DNA from: Gordionus sp. m RMFG-2023
Lineage: Eukaryota; Nematomorpha; Gordioida; Chordodea; Parachordodidae
Reading direction: 5' to 3'
Assembly (NCBI RefSeq): GCF_954871325.1
Contig: NC_088775.1
Location: 88,079,561-88,143,560, forward strand
DNA: 64,000 bases
The translations under genes were made by a program, and so were the position numbers. Under the pieces are notes generated by a model. That model made no database searches and was not told where the DNA came from. It worked only from the letters and a program-made list of their open reading frames with translations. Of the stretch, positions 22,201-34,500 are shown in pieces; the first letter of the stretch is position 1, and each line of letters opens with the position of its first letter.

Positions 22201-22407
22201 TGTAGGGATTGTCAATGGGAGAATTAGTAATGTTACATGGGAGATTTAAATAGATAATAAAATAGTTGTTGTACACATAGATCAAATAGAAATTTTTAAT
22301 TGTATTTTCAATGATTCACTAATTAATCAGTATTTTATTTTATTTTTTTATCTATATGTAAATATTGTTTAATTTTTTTTTTGTTTATTAATTAATGAAG
22401 AAAATTT
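19210..22407. other. AT-rich DNA without genes; three C runs
   Basis: No coding signal. Minus-strand frames at 19516-19773 and 19855-20037 are low-complexity F/I/L-rich peptides, and the second runs through a C-tract (GGGGGGGW), so I reject both. C runs: 19623-19633 (11), 19872-19877 (6), 19879-19887 (9) and 19889-19899 (11). 21180-21215 and 21560-21720 contain short GC-richer scraps without a partner that I trust. Confidence 0.55.
20170..20260. repeat. Short tandem repeat, about 31-35 bp, 2.5 units
   Basis: ATGATTAGTTGTTTTTTATT then TGCTTTAT is present at 20170 and 20205, with a third degraded start (ATGATTCGTTTTTATCTTAT) at 20237. Confidence 0.85.
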
Positions 22408-22690
22408 AAACAATTACATGTTTCCCTTTCCCCATTCACAAAATTAATCCTCTGACCCATTATTATTTAAACAATTACTTGTTTCCCTTTTCCCCTTCAC
22501 AAAATTAATCCTCTGACCAAATATTATTTAAACAAATACATGTTTTCCTTTCCCCCTTCACAAAATGAATTCTCTGACCCAACATTACAGAAACAAAATT
22601 TATACCAATAGCCCCCCCCCCCCCCTCATCTCTTCCACAAATTGATGGTTGTTATTACATATTAATCCTCTGACCCAGATAATATTACAA
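22408..22690. repeat. 61-bp minisatellite, about 3.5 units, ending at a C run
   Basis: Units start with AAACAATTACATG-like sequence at 22408, 22469, 22530 and 22591, an exact 61-bp period. Each has CTTTYCCCCTTCACAAAAT and CTCTGACCCA. The fourth unit turns into a run of 14 C (22612-22625) where the others have YCCCC. A stray ATTAATCCTCTGACCCAGAT at about 22662 suggests a fifth unit. Expansion of the C-rich part of the unit may be how this C run arose. Confidence 0.9.
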
Positions 22691-24879
22691 AAGTACATTT
22701 AAATTACCTCCCGCATGCCAAGCGAGTGTATTTATCACTTAAAAATTATTTCATATTACCAATTGTATTGTCATTGCTAAAAAATTTTTTTAATATTTTT
22801 TTTGGGGGGTGATGCATGTTAAATACAAGTAACATTGTTTATTAATGGATTTTGTATTGTAGAAGACTTAAGGCTTAAAACGATATATTATATTATATTT
22901 AATATTAAAATGATGTTTTGAAAAGTTATAAATGATTTTTATTTTAATATTAAATTGATGTATATATACTTAAATAATCATTATTACTTCTACTTTTTTG
23001 TTTTTATTTGATCTTAGTTGAAAATAAAGAACTTAATTATTAATATTTCTAATTTTCACGGATTCTATATTCTTAACCTTCAATCTACCGTAGTTATTCA
23101 ATACAAGCGCCCACATTTATTCTATATTATTTGTTCTTGTTTATTAATAATATATATTTCAGAGGAACAGTCATAACATAACAACTTCGTAATGCTCCTT
23201 TTTAAAAGTAGCTAGCTCCTGCTCCCGTTCTTACCTTCTCAAGCTAGCTTCTGCTCTCTCTACTATATTTTTAAAAGGAGCTAGCTCCCGCTTAGCCACC
23301 TTATAACCACTACTTTGATTTCCACTTTTTTAGAAGGTACACGAAACAAAATCATTTTTCTTTCAAAAAGTTTTATTTATATTAAATGATCTATCAAAAT
23401 ATTTATAAACTTTTATAAGCCTTTAAAGGTAATAAATTTCTTAAATTAGAATCTAACAAGCATTCCTTCCCTGAGACGTACTTTGCAATAAAAAATAAGC
23501 ACTCCACAGGAGCACTAGACTAAACAGATAGATTCATTCAAATAACATTGGTATAACTTTAAGATTCTATAATTAAGGAATATCATATATTAATTTTATT
23601 TCAAAAACATCTTAATTTTATATACCCATTTAAGGTTTCAATTTTCTCCGAAGATCATAAATAGTAAAGTTAAAAAGATCCGGTCCTATATATCATAGAC
23701 CAACTGGACCCATTGACGAGATCCATTGTGTTTTTTTTAATCTTATAATATATACATCAATTTTATTTTTTTAACTTCTTAATGGTTTGGTTCAGATATG
23801 CACCAACATAGATTTTCTATCTAGGATTATACTTTTTGGCTTATTGTTTAGAATATCATTTAGGCATTAATTAATATAATTTGAAAAATCTGAGTATTTT
23901 TATCCATCAGAAAAATCTTAACCATTCATGGGTTCATATAAATTCATTTAAATTATGGTTAATAAAAATTCATAAATATATTAAGTTAATTTTAAATTGT
24001 ATAATATTTTGATTAATACGAGCTAATTTGAGATAATTAATGAAAAAGGATGCGACTACAAGTTACTAAAACATGAATAATAATATTTTCCAATAATAAT
24101 TCAAATTTTTCGTTTTAGAAAATAAAATTATTTTAGCTCTGTGATTTCATGGGAGACATAAGTTTATACAATATATTTTTCCATTTTTTTATATATTTAT
24201 TATAATACTATATTTTGAAACTTTTCAAATTTTTTTAAAAAAATATTGGCATAGCTTATAATGATAATAATAAATTAAATAATTTTAAAAACTATAAATA
24301 AGCTAGATACCTATATTAGCCAAATATAATTATCTTTTTTAGATTAACGGAAGGCACGGAAAGAATATAAAAATTTAATTATATAAAATTTTTTATATTC
24401 AAAAATTTATCTAATTAACAATCTTCTTCGATTTTTTTTTAAAAATATAGTTAAACTGTAAAGAAAATTTAAAAAAAATTAACTCGAACCTAACTGTGAT
24501 AACTAATATCTGTTCATTTCTATTATCGTATCGTATAAGATAATAAATTTTAGCGTATTTTAATATTTAGTATAAATTTCACTCGAAGTTTGCTTATAGT
24601 TGCATTTTTTTTAGAAAATATAAATAATATTATTTAATTTAAGCTAGCAATCATAACAATTTCGTAATAGTAATAAATTAATATCTTAATATTTGTTTAA
24701 TACGTAATTTATGATTATAATATTAGCATTAAATAATTTGCAATGTATAAAAATATTGCGTCATAAAATTTTAACATGATTCAATATCTATCATCTTTAA
24801 AGATTATAAAATATATTTATTTCTATACCCGTTGAATTATTCACACGCGCAGCCAGCGTGGGTGGAAGAAGGGAAAAAA
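22691..24879. other. AT-rich DNA without genes
   Basis: No coding frame or RNA gene seen. One GC-richer patch at 23196-23313 is listed separately. 23640-23720 and 24340-24360 hold short mixed-composition stretches without partners. Confidence 0.55.
23196..23313. repeat. GAGCTAGCTCC-rich patch, possible solo transposon end
   Basis: Two direct copies about 69 bp apart of TTTTAAAAG(T/G)AGCTAGCTCC followed by a CTGCTCCCG or CGCTTAGCC segment. Each contains the palindrome AGCTAGCT. Read on the minus strand, the right side begins TAGTGGTTATAAGGTGGCTA, like a hAT-type terminus. No partner end found nearby. Confidence 0.35.
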
Positions 24880-25270
24880 TCTTTCTCATCTCACCTCCCC
24901 CCCCCCCCTATAGAAAGAATTTTTTGAAAAATAAAAGGATTTAGTGAATTGTTAATTTCAAAACATTTTATTTCAAATAGATTATTTTCTATTTTAAATA
25001 TTAGCAAAAAGTTAAAATTAATAAAAATATTTATTCCTTGTATATTAAAATTTTATTTCACGAAAAATTTTCTTACATTTTTAAACATTAAACAATGATG
25101 GTTATAAAGAAATTTTATCAACGAAATTTTTTTTATATATTTTATAACTACTATGATAAAATTTATAGAGTATATAAAATTTAGATATCCAAATAGGTAG
25201 AATTTGCTAAATTTAATTATTTCTGAGACTTCTTGTGCTACAGGAAAAAGAAACTGCAAAATTGTGGTAT
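24880..25270. repeat. Dispersed repeat F, copy 1
   Basis: Aligns with 26655-27060: a C run (12 C at 24897-24908), a GAAAGAATTTTT-like segment, ATTTCAAATAGATT, AAAATTTTATCA, ATTATTTCT(A/G)AGACTTCTT and GCTACA(G/A)G followed by AGAAACTGCAAA. Non-coding. The minus-strand frame at 25053-25355 overlaps this repeat and is not supported in the second copy. Confidence 0.75.
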
Positions 25271-25834
25271 ATCTGTGCACAATTAATGATAGTTTCTTTA
25301 TATAAAAATTGACAAAGTAGATTGTTTTTAACAGGGAATATGACAGACTAGACAAGTTTATTGGAAAAATTTTAAAATTTATTTTGAAAATAATATGTAA
25401 ATGATCAAAATTATTATTTATAAATATAAAACATAAAAATAGTTGTTTTGCTTTAACATTTATATCGTCAATTTAGAAAATTAAAATAAATTATTTTCCA
25501 TTATAACATGGGGGAGGGGGATTCCCTAAACCCTTCCCACCTCCAATGTCTACCTTACACCTTATTCATTATACAATGAATACTTACAATCTTCTAGATA
25601 TAAACTAGAAAACACTGAATCGTATATGATTATGCCGCACCTAGTTTCTTTATCTTCTATCTCATTTATTTTCTATGATTTATATTTTGTTATTATTTTT
25701 ATTAAGAGAAATTTCAATTGATAAAATGAATAACCAAAGCTCTCTCTTCCTTCCAAAAACTTTTTCAGATTTTGAAAAAAATAAAAAATATTTAATTGTG
25801 CTCGGCTCAATTTGAAAATTTGCATGCTAATTAA
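25271..25834. other. AT-rich DNA without genes
   Basis: Contains the G-rich patch GGGGGAGGGGG at 25510-25520, of the same style as 62095-62120. Nothing else recognised. Confidence 0.5.
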
Positions 25835-26095
25835 TCAGAAAACCGAAAATAATCATAAAATTAAATCGGCATTTTTTTTTCCTTATAAATATTTTTTATG
25901 CATAACTATTGGATTAAGTAAAAAATATTCAAAATTTCAAGTTGGGCCTTGCTCAGATTTATGAATGTTAATCATTAGTCAATTTTAAATATACCTAATA
26001 AATATTTAATAAATCATTAATTGTAATATATATGTTGAAATCTTTTAATCTTTTATGTATTTAAATAAAAAATTTTATTAATTAAGGAGAAAAAA
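25835..26095. repeat. Dispersed repeat E, copy 3
   Basis: Same landmarks as the copies at 15965 and 17259, including AATAATCATAAAAT, TCAAGTTGGGCC, AATCATTAGTCAATTTT and the TTATTAATTAAGG tail. Confidence 0.65.
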
Positions 26096-26654
26096 AAATA
26101 TCTTACTATAAAAAATTGAAAATCCAAGAAAAAATTAGGAGAGATATTTTAAAAGTTTCTCCAGATTATAATTTTAATTTTAACGATGAATGTGTAATCA
26201 CTAAGCAATAGAAATAATAGATTGGGTACAATATCGAAGTGAAAAAATTCTTATATTTAAGGTTTTACCCAATTCTTGGATCCTAAAACAAAAAGAAATT
26301 TCTACTACAGAATTCATGGCTAAGATGGGGAAAAAATTGATCAAAAAAAGGTAAGTTTCCAATCCAAATATTATAAAGGCTAGGAATGTTCATCGAGCCT
26401 TGGAAATTCATATTCCGATCAAATGAATCGTATAATGCCTGGTAAATTTCTTTTTATATCAATATAGGTTATAAGGGATAACCAATTGAAGAAAATACTC
26501 ATTTTATACAATCTTAAGAGAATTATTTATATTGATATAAAAATGAGCTTTATTAACTTTGAAAGATTTAAGCCAATTTTTTATATTCAAAATTTCAGAA
26601 TTCTCAAAAATATTGTTTTTCTGATGGTGTAATATCAACTCAATATAAGAGTAA
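26096..26654. other. Unassigned, slightly GC-richer stretch
   Basis: 26130-26420 has less biased composition than its surroundings and short open segments in several plus-strand frames, but no motif I can name. It may be an eroded coding remnant of a transposon. No frame stays open for more than about 40 codons. Confidence 0.3.
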
Positions 26655-27060
26655 GATTCATATCAGGGGAGATGAGATTCCCCCCCTTTGCAAAAATTTT
26701 GGAAAAAGTATAAAAGGTTTTTACAAATTGTAAATTGCAAAGTATTCTATTTCAAATAGATTGAATTCTATTTTAATATTTACAAAATGTTAAAATTAAT
26801 TTAAATATTTTTTCCCTAGTGCAATTTTAACACATGAAAATCGAAAGTATAATTTATCACTTAAGCCTTAAACACTGATTGATATAGGAAAATTTTATCA
26901 CCAAAATATTATATTTATCTTGTCTAATAACTATGATTTAGCAAAATTTCTGTATTGCATACATGAAGATTTCAGATATATAAAAAAATGGAATTTACTC
27001 AATAGAATTATTTCTAAGACTTCTTCTGCTACAAGTAGAAAGAAACTGCAAATTCCCGAC
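26655..27060. repeat. Dispersed repeat F, copy 2
   Basis: Partner of 24880-25270, about 1.77 kb downstream in the same orientation. In this copy the C run is only seven bases (ATTCCCCCCCTTT), so the run length differs between the copies. Confidence 0.75.
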
Positions 27061-27689
27061 AAGATATAGATATTACATAATTTTTGGATCTAGAAGAAAA
27101 TGAGTGCTCTTGGAGAAATATCAGAGTGGCCCTGAACCATACTTAGCATAATCACAAAGAAGAATAAATTTTATTCAGAAATGATATTTTGATTTACTTT
27201 TTAAATCATCATGTAAATTTTTAATTCTATATTTTACCGTCATTTACCTACTGGGGTATATAGCTATTATATTTTTTAACAATATCATATTCGATCTGTA
27301 AATATTTTTGTATATTCCAATATTATTTATTTGTGTTTAAAAGTTATATTTTTTAAAATATAATATATGATAAATTTTATATAGTGATTAGTTTTAATAT
27401 TCCAAAAAAAAATATTTCAATATATAAAATATTATCACCCCCTCTTGAATTTTTAAACTTTATATTTCTCAATGTCTGAGCTACCGAATAAACTTAATCC
27501 AGGACCTAGAATAGTTTGTAGAATTATTTAAGCGAATTCCGGAACTGTAATGTAAAATTTCTGAAGAAGGGATAACCGAGGATAATGACTCCACATAAAA
27601 TAATAAGAATGAAAAGGTGAAGATGAGATAAAAACGCAAGAAATGGTTTTTAAATTAATTTTTAAACCGTTAATACTTTTATATTCGCC
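27061..27689. other. AT-rich DNA without genes
   Basis: Nothing recognised. The plus-strand frame at 27643-27867 is created by the degenerate GCGA repeat and an AT-rich tail. Confidence 0.5.
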
Positions 27690-27825
27690 TAGCGAATTTT
27701 ATCACTCGACACTTTATCAAGACAACACTTTATCACTCAGTCATTTGATAATGCGACACTTTATGAAGCGAACTTTGTCATGCGACTTTTTATTACGCGA
27801 CATTTTCTCACGCAAATTTATTTAC
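27690..27825. repeat. Degenerate short tandem repeat GCGAMACTTTATCAY
   Basis: About nine loosely spaced units of 13-19 bp built on GCGA(CA)ACTTTATCA, for example GCGAATTTTATCACTC, GCGACACTTTATGAA, GCGAACTTTGTCAT and GCGACATTTTCTCAC. Similar words (ATGTCACACTTTTTATGT, CATATCACACTTTAT) occur at 47265-47325. The pattern is too regular for chance in AT-rich DNA, but its class is unknown. Confidence 0.6.
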
Positions 27826-28179
27826 TTATTTCTAATTTTTCAGAAAAAAATTTTCATTTTTTTCTGAATTTTTTTTTCTATAATTCAAAAATTGTTTTTT
27901 TAATTAAAAAAAAATATATAAAAAGTAGAATAATTTAAAATAGCAAAATATATAAAGCTATATGATGAAGATTAAAAAGTAGGAAAAATTAAGAAAAATA
28001 TTATTATAATATAAACATACACATATCATAGAAGAATCCGTTGATGTGCAAATTAAAAATAAACTATAATTTATACGCCTTAAACCATTTTTCTCCGACA
28101 CGACACCTGCCTATAGATTGAGTCGAATTAGCCTAAATTTAGCCATCATCCAGCGTTCCACCCCAACTTTGGTCAACCC
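27826..28179. other. AT-rich DNA without genes
   Basis: 28080-28180 is GC-richer (CTCCGACACGACACCTGCC, CAGCGTTCCACCCC) without an identified partner. It may be the margin of a transposon. Confidence 0.4.
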
Positions 28180-28390
28180 TTTAATTAAATTTAATTTCAT
28201 TTTTTTTCTTATAAACAAAAATTAATTGCTGTTTTGACTCGATATTACATTTAGAATATTGTTGTTTTCATTCCCAATTTATTTAAAAAAAAAAATTCTT
28301 ATCAAAATTGTAGTTTAAATTTCGAAGAAATTTGCTATTAAATATTTTTACAAGATGAGAAACTTCTTAAATTTTTTTTTTGATAAAAGG
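28180..28390. repeat. Dispersed repeat G, copy 2 (block b)
   Basis: Matches 17560-17815: TTAATTGCTG.TTTGA, AATATTGTTGTT, the A-run then TTCTTATCAAAATT, and AAGAAATTTGCTA.TAAATATTT followed by ACAAGATGAGAAA.TTC. Confidence 0.7.
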
Positions 28391-28839
28391 ATTAAACATT
28401 TACCTATATAATGCAATAATATTGGTAAACATCGACATAATCTTTGTACATAATCATAGACATTATTAATAAAACAATTTTTGAATAATTTTCCGTTGTC
28501 CTTTTAAATGTAATTTTAGGGGGATAGACATTCTATCATTAAACTCATATACATGCCAAATATAATAATGCATTCATTGTAAATGAGGGTTTTTTAAATT
28601 GAATTCATATTTTAAAAAATAAAACTTTTACAATAACAATATTTTGATAGTTGGTACTTAGTAGGGCATTAATAATTTAAGTTATTTTTTTTAAATTTAT
28701 GAAAGGAGTACCATTATACTTAAAAGGTCGAATTAATAATGTAAAAATATCGCCGTCAAAGGCGTCAATTTTTTTTTAGGTGATAGGTATATGTTTTTGA
28801 GTAGGGTTTTAAACAGTGAATATCCTGTCATGTAGACAC
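28391..28839. other. AT-rich DNA without genes
   Basis: Nothing recognised. Confidence 0.5.
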
Positions 28840-28965
28840 CGGATGGCAGAGGTTGGACCGCTATTTCTAAATCTATAGGCTTACATAATATTATTATAGC
28901 TAAAATCTTAAGGACTTTTTTAAAACCCTAATCAGGCTTTTAACAACACTAATTGAAAATAAATT
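28840..28965. repeat. Dispersed repeat G, copy 2 (block a), with a hAT-like right end
   Basis: Matches 17455-17545 around GGCTTACATAATATTATTATAG. It ends CTTTTAACAACACTA, the same terminal 11 bases as the right end of the foldback element at 12731. No left end was found, so it is either a solo end or the remains of a deleted element. Confidence 0.5.
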
Positions 28966-31542
28966 ATTTTTTCTAATAGTAATTTTTTTAAAGGAAAAAC
29001 TGTCCAGTATCATCTTGGGTATTTATTTCTTTATAATTCAGTTTTATATTTTATTTTTCCATGACATTTTTATGTCAATATTAAAATGGGAATCATGAAG
29101 CTTACCGAAAGGTATTTAAACTTAACGACCTTTATTTCCTTTCATTGTTTTTGAGAAAAATTTTTTAGAAAAAAAGAATGTCAATTTATAATGGCTAAAA
29201 CGTTCAAAACAGTTATAATTTATTTATCGAAAATTTAATTCTATAATTTTTTGTGTAACTATAATGTATTCAAATTAAAACAGATATTAGGAGCGTATAC
29301 ATTGGACAAACTACGCAAATAGTATGAGAAATATAGGCTGGCTTTTAGTATTGGCATAAATATATTTTAAATGATAAAATTTCTTCTTTTTTATTTTTAT
29401 CGCTTTCCTTATAAACCTTATACTTATGTCATTTTAATAAAATTATATGTCATTTTAAATGATGATTAAATTATATTGCATTATTTTGTAATTCATATAT
29501 ATTTCCTACCCTATTGTAATATCTTAGGTCTATCCGAGGGAGTAAGAATTGCGGAAATTTCCCCAAATTTGTCAATTTTAGTAAATATTTTGTCAAAACC
29601 GAATCTCAAAACTAGAAATATCCGTTATAGTTTTCCTTATTCTATCCGAACAGGCGCTGGAAAAATATAACCCCAGATAACCATTAAGCTCTAATTTTTT
29701 ATAACAAAATTTCCAGTATCTTTAGTTATTAATTCCAAATCCAAACCGTAGACGATATCGGTTCAGTATTATCTATAAATAAAGGTTCACTATATTGGTA
29801 ACCCGTTAAAAACCTGTTCAAACCTTTTCACAGATAAGAGAAATATGTAAAAAAGTAAGTAAAATTACATGTAATAGAAGAGAGAATAAATTCGATGGTT
29901 GAAGTACTTCTATAGGATAACTATGGTAGCTGACACCGTCAAAAACCAATATATAAAAATATTTTAAATGATTGCCATAGCAATCAAAAATGATTATTAT
30001 TAATTAGTTAGCAGAGTTATAAAAGGTTCAAACCGGTTTATCACGGCCCTTTTTGTAAGTTCGGTTTAGGTTATAGTGACAATATTTTTAAAGGTTTAGG
30101 CTTGAGTTTGGTTCAGTGAATATTACAGTTAATACCCGGAAAACGGTTTAGGTTCAGTTTGGAATGACTGGTTAATTCATCTCTATTAAAAATGTTTTCA
30201 CCTGATTGGCAAGGATCAAATGACCTAAAGTATATTTAACCTCAAATTCAATGTTATATTTTGATCGAGCAGTTTATTATTCACATTAATTTTTTTGAAT
30301 AATTAACATAGACATTGGATATTATTTTTCGGCTACAGATATCAACACGCTATAATCATCTACTTTAAGTATAATTAATTAGCGATGTGGTCTTCTCAAA
30401 TAAAATCTAGACAACAAAAACAAATTGCTATTATTATTTAATTTTGTTTTAACTATATGCTATCAAGTGCATAACAACTGCTAGCATGTGCATGGGAACC
30501 TAATATGATATCTCTGTTTTGTCTAAAAAATTTAAATCGATTTATATTACAATATAATTTTTTCACAGATTTTCATGTATTAATTAAAATTATCCAGAAA
30601 TTTTATGAAAAAAAACTATCTAAATTTTGTAATGGTACTAAAATACTTTTCCAATCAAATTAGATAAAATTAAAAATCCCTCTCAGTAAATGATTTTAAA
30701 TCCCAATACGCTAAATATTGCAATAAATAAAATTAACAAAAAGTTAATAATAAATATATTCATCCAAAAAATAAGTATTTAACTAAGTGAACATCGCAGA
30801 CATTTTATTTTACTTGTGGAATATAATCAAAACGTAAAATAGTGTATTTAAAAGTCAAGTAACGATTTACAATAGCTCTACACTTATGCTAATTTTTGTA
30901 ATAAACATTAAATATGAAAAATAACGAGAAACACACATGGGTGGTTTATAGATTTTAATTGCATTAAAACATAAAACTAAAGAATTAGATACTTTTCTTT
31001 TTAATTCGCGTACACAATGCCGGAAGATTTTAACAAGTGTCAATATATTTCAAAGAAGGTATTTTATTTATATGATAAAGAAAGGAGTGACTTTCAGGAG
31101 GGTTCAGCATAATTATGTATATGTTCTTATTAGGATATCAAATCTATTTGGATTTGGAATCTCAAATCATATATTGAGTAACCATTTTTTAATTTTATTA
31201 ATTTTTTATTATAGATTTTTTTTTCATATAAATATAAAAACAATACACAAAAATTATTGTAATATCTTGAACAACTATTTTATTATATTCTTTAAAATAA
31301 TATATTACAAAATAAACAATTATCTTTAGATTTTAATATGAATGGTAAGAAGTTATTTTTATATTTATGAAAACCATCAATTGACCTCTATACATTTTGT
31401 ATAAGGTACAAAGAGAATAATATTTAAACAAAACAGTCATATGGCCAAAATTGCCTGAACTCACAGGGTAGGTAAGGTACTTCAATGCGTGCTAAGATTT
31501 ATTTCCTGTCAAATCAGCTAATTTTCGAAATTTAAAAGATTA
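28966..31542. other. AT-rich DNA without genes
   Basis: No coding signal. 29740-30180 carries scattered AAACCG and CGGTTTAGGTTC words in both orientations (29748, 29818, 30030, 30060, 30145), which may be a degraded transposon end cluster, but I cannot define its limits. Frames at 29476-29670 and 31072-31329 show no motif. Confidence 0.45.
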
Positions 31543-31559
31543 CCCCCCCCCCCCCCCCC
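31543..31559. repeat. 17-base C run
   Basis: Uninterrupted run of C in DNA that is otherwise rich in A and T. It is one of ten such runs of at least ten bases in the window. Confidence 0.95.
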
Positions 31560-34500
31560 ATCAATGATATTAAATTTTAAGATTACGAAATTACTAATCG
31601 TCGCGGATACTATATCTCAATACGACAAATATATTCAATAATATAAATTTCGAAAATCCTCATTCGTCCACATTATAAACAATATAATGGATATATTAGT
31701 GGTTTTTCAAATAGTTATTTATTTTAGCAAACTAACGCAAATTTATGGTAAAAGTTATTTTATTCTTTTCTATAATAAAATATTTGGTAGTTGTAATTAA
31801 ATTTTTTTCCGGGAAACATTGTGTTTATTAAAGCGAGAGTACGCTCAATCATACGAGCACAGTAAACAATGTCTTATATGTATATGTTTTTTCTATTATT
31901 GCACCAGAAAGAATCAAATTTAAAGTCCCTGACTTCAAGAATGAAAGAAGACAACAAATGAAGAAAAAAATGTATATTAACAATTAGTCTATGTTGATAA
32001 TCTATCTTTCCTCTCTCTTTATCCTACATATATTTTTGTTGTAAATATATATTTTTTTTCAGTTTAATTTTAGTAAAAATATTTATAATAAAATTTAGAA
32101 AGCATCTTGCCCAATTTATGCTCTTTATACTCATAAATTTGAGACTAATATGATTTAATTAAGTAATTTAGGAATTATTAGTATAAGGAGAAGTAGCAAG
32201 ACTGGTTATGATTGCCCTTTTTTCAAAAAAGTGATTGAATTGGGTTAAATTTATCTAGCCCAATCCTTAATTTATAAATAAAAAAAGACTCCATTATATT
32301 AATTTTAGTAAACTTGTTTTAAATTTTAAGTGATCTTCCTTGTCAACTATGGACGAACTTTAATCGTGAAACACTTTTTCGTGAAACTTTTATTACGAAG
32401 TCTTATAATTATTTATATAATAGATTTACTTTACAACTATCGGAGATTAAATATTATTAAAATGCATTAATTTACTTTGAGCCAATTAGCGTTGAGTTGA
32501 GATTTAAAGTAATGAGGATATGAAGAGTTTTGTAATGGATAATCATAGACAGGCATTTGCATGAATCACATAGAAAATTTTATATTGATGAATTGGATAA
32601 CCTCTATAACAAAAAACTAAAACAATTATAAACTGGAATAAAAATAATTTATTCCATATTATCTCTAATTCTCTCCTTCTTCAGGAATAGTTACAAATAT
32701 ATCTTACCCAATAGAAAATTTTAAATTTTTTTTATATCATAACATTGCAACATTATTTATTAAATAAGAGAGGAAGCCGGATGGCGGTGACAAAATTTTC
32801 AAATATATTATTAAACACTATTATATCAGAAAGTTAAATTTATTTTTTAAAAAGTTTGCCTTTTACAATATGGGATTCAGAAAAGTAATAACAATTTACT
32901 ATAAAGAGATAATTAAAAAAAAATAAGATTTAATTTTTTTTTCAATTATACATTAATAGAGAAAATCTTTGAAAAATAATTAAAAATTTAAAAAAAAATT
33001 AACTCAGAAAATTAAATAAAAAAAAATATGAGAAAATTAAAATTTTTGTTTAGCAATCGTCTACGATTTATTAAATTTTTTTTTAGAAAATCAGATATTT
33101 TTAATCCCAAGTAAAAAAAAAATTCTAAGCATATAGAATATTTTATAAAAATTATTTTTTAATGGCATAAAATGTATTTTCCAAATTTTTAACATTTATA
33201 TTGGAGTGGGGAAGGGATAAATTTATAGGACTAACAAATATTGAACCCAAAGTTCCATACTTACGACTATGAATGAATGGGACCATTAAGAAATCACTGA
33301 TTTATCTCATATTAGATAAAGGACACAGCCAACTTTTGCTCACTCAATGGCAATAAGTAACGAAATACTCTTAAAACAATTCGCACTTAAGGTTTAATTT
33401 ATATGGGTAAATTATTATTGAATATGTTTTTATTCCTTTGATTAATGCGTCGCTATATTCATTGTTTCGCCGTAATTCTCCCGCAATAATGACCGTGCAA
33501 ATACATTCAATAAAAAACAAGCTACAAAAGGTTCGCCATTAAGTTTGTTAAAATTGGGAGTTTCGCTAAATTGTTGAAAGTGTTCGCGTTTCGCAGAAAT
33601 AAATTCTCTCTAAAAGATTCACGATAGCGATACATCACATTCGTGATAAATGATAAAAAGTATTTTTCTATAAAAGTTTTTTTTTATAACGGGTAGGTTG
33701 CTTTTAAAATTAACTCTTATGATGATTGCTGAATTTATTTATTTTTTATCATAATTATAGTATATATCCGAATTTACTATGAATGATAACAATAGTCTGA
33801 ACAAAATCTATTTCTCATATTTTATATATTATTTTTGGTAAAAATATTTACAAATATAGGACCTATAAAAACTATTGGCTTACCTTTATTAAAAAACTTT
33901 AAAATCTTAATAAACATACTAAATATTCATTTGCGATGCTAAACCCAAAGTTTTATTATAAATTGGAAAAAAATAATGTAAATGTTTATAAATCACAATT
34001 CTAGTAAATTAACCATAATACCCTTTTAATTTTGAATAAAAATATTATAATGATGATCCCGAAGATTTAATATCATAAATCAGAAGGAATTTAAAAATTA
34101 ATGAATCACAATTTTAGCAAATATACCTTAATACCCTTATAATCTTTAAAAAAATGTGATAAAGCGGATCCCATGATTTGTAATATCATAATTAAGACAG
34201 TTTAAAAATAATAATTAAATAACAATAGATAATTTTATTGTTTCATGGATTCTTTATTTATCTAATATCCATTTTTTATAATAAATAGAATAATTAGAAT
34301 ATGTATATATACTATATAAAATTTATAAAGATAAGTATAAAATAACTTTCCTAGCCTGGCTTATTTAGTTCTATCTTTTTTAAACATATTTATTCACTGG
34401 CAATAATGACAAGCGAATATCTTGCATCTACTTTAAACTTTTCTTGATCTCCTAGTTTAAGATCAGATATTAGTTAACCTTTACACTAATTATAAAATTT

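Noticed and set aside
25053-25355. 100-residue minus-strand frame as a host gene
   Set aside because: Overlaps repeat F, is not conserved in the second copy at 26655-27060, and is AT-driven (I, F, K, Y).
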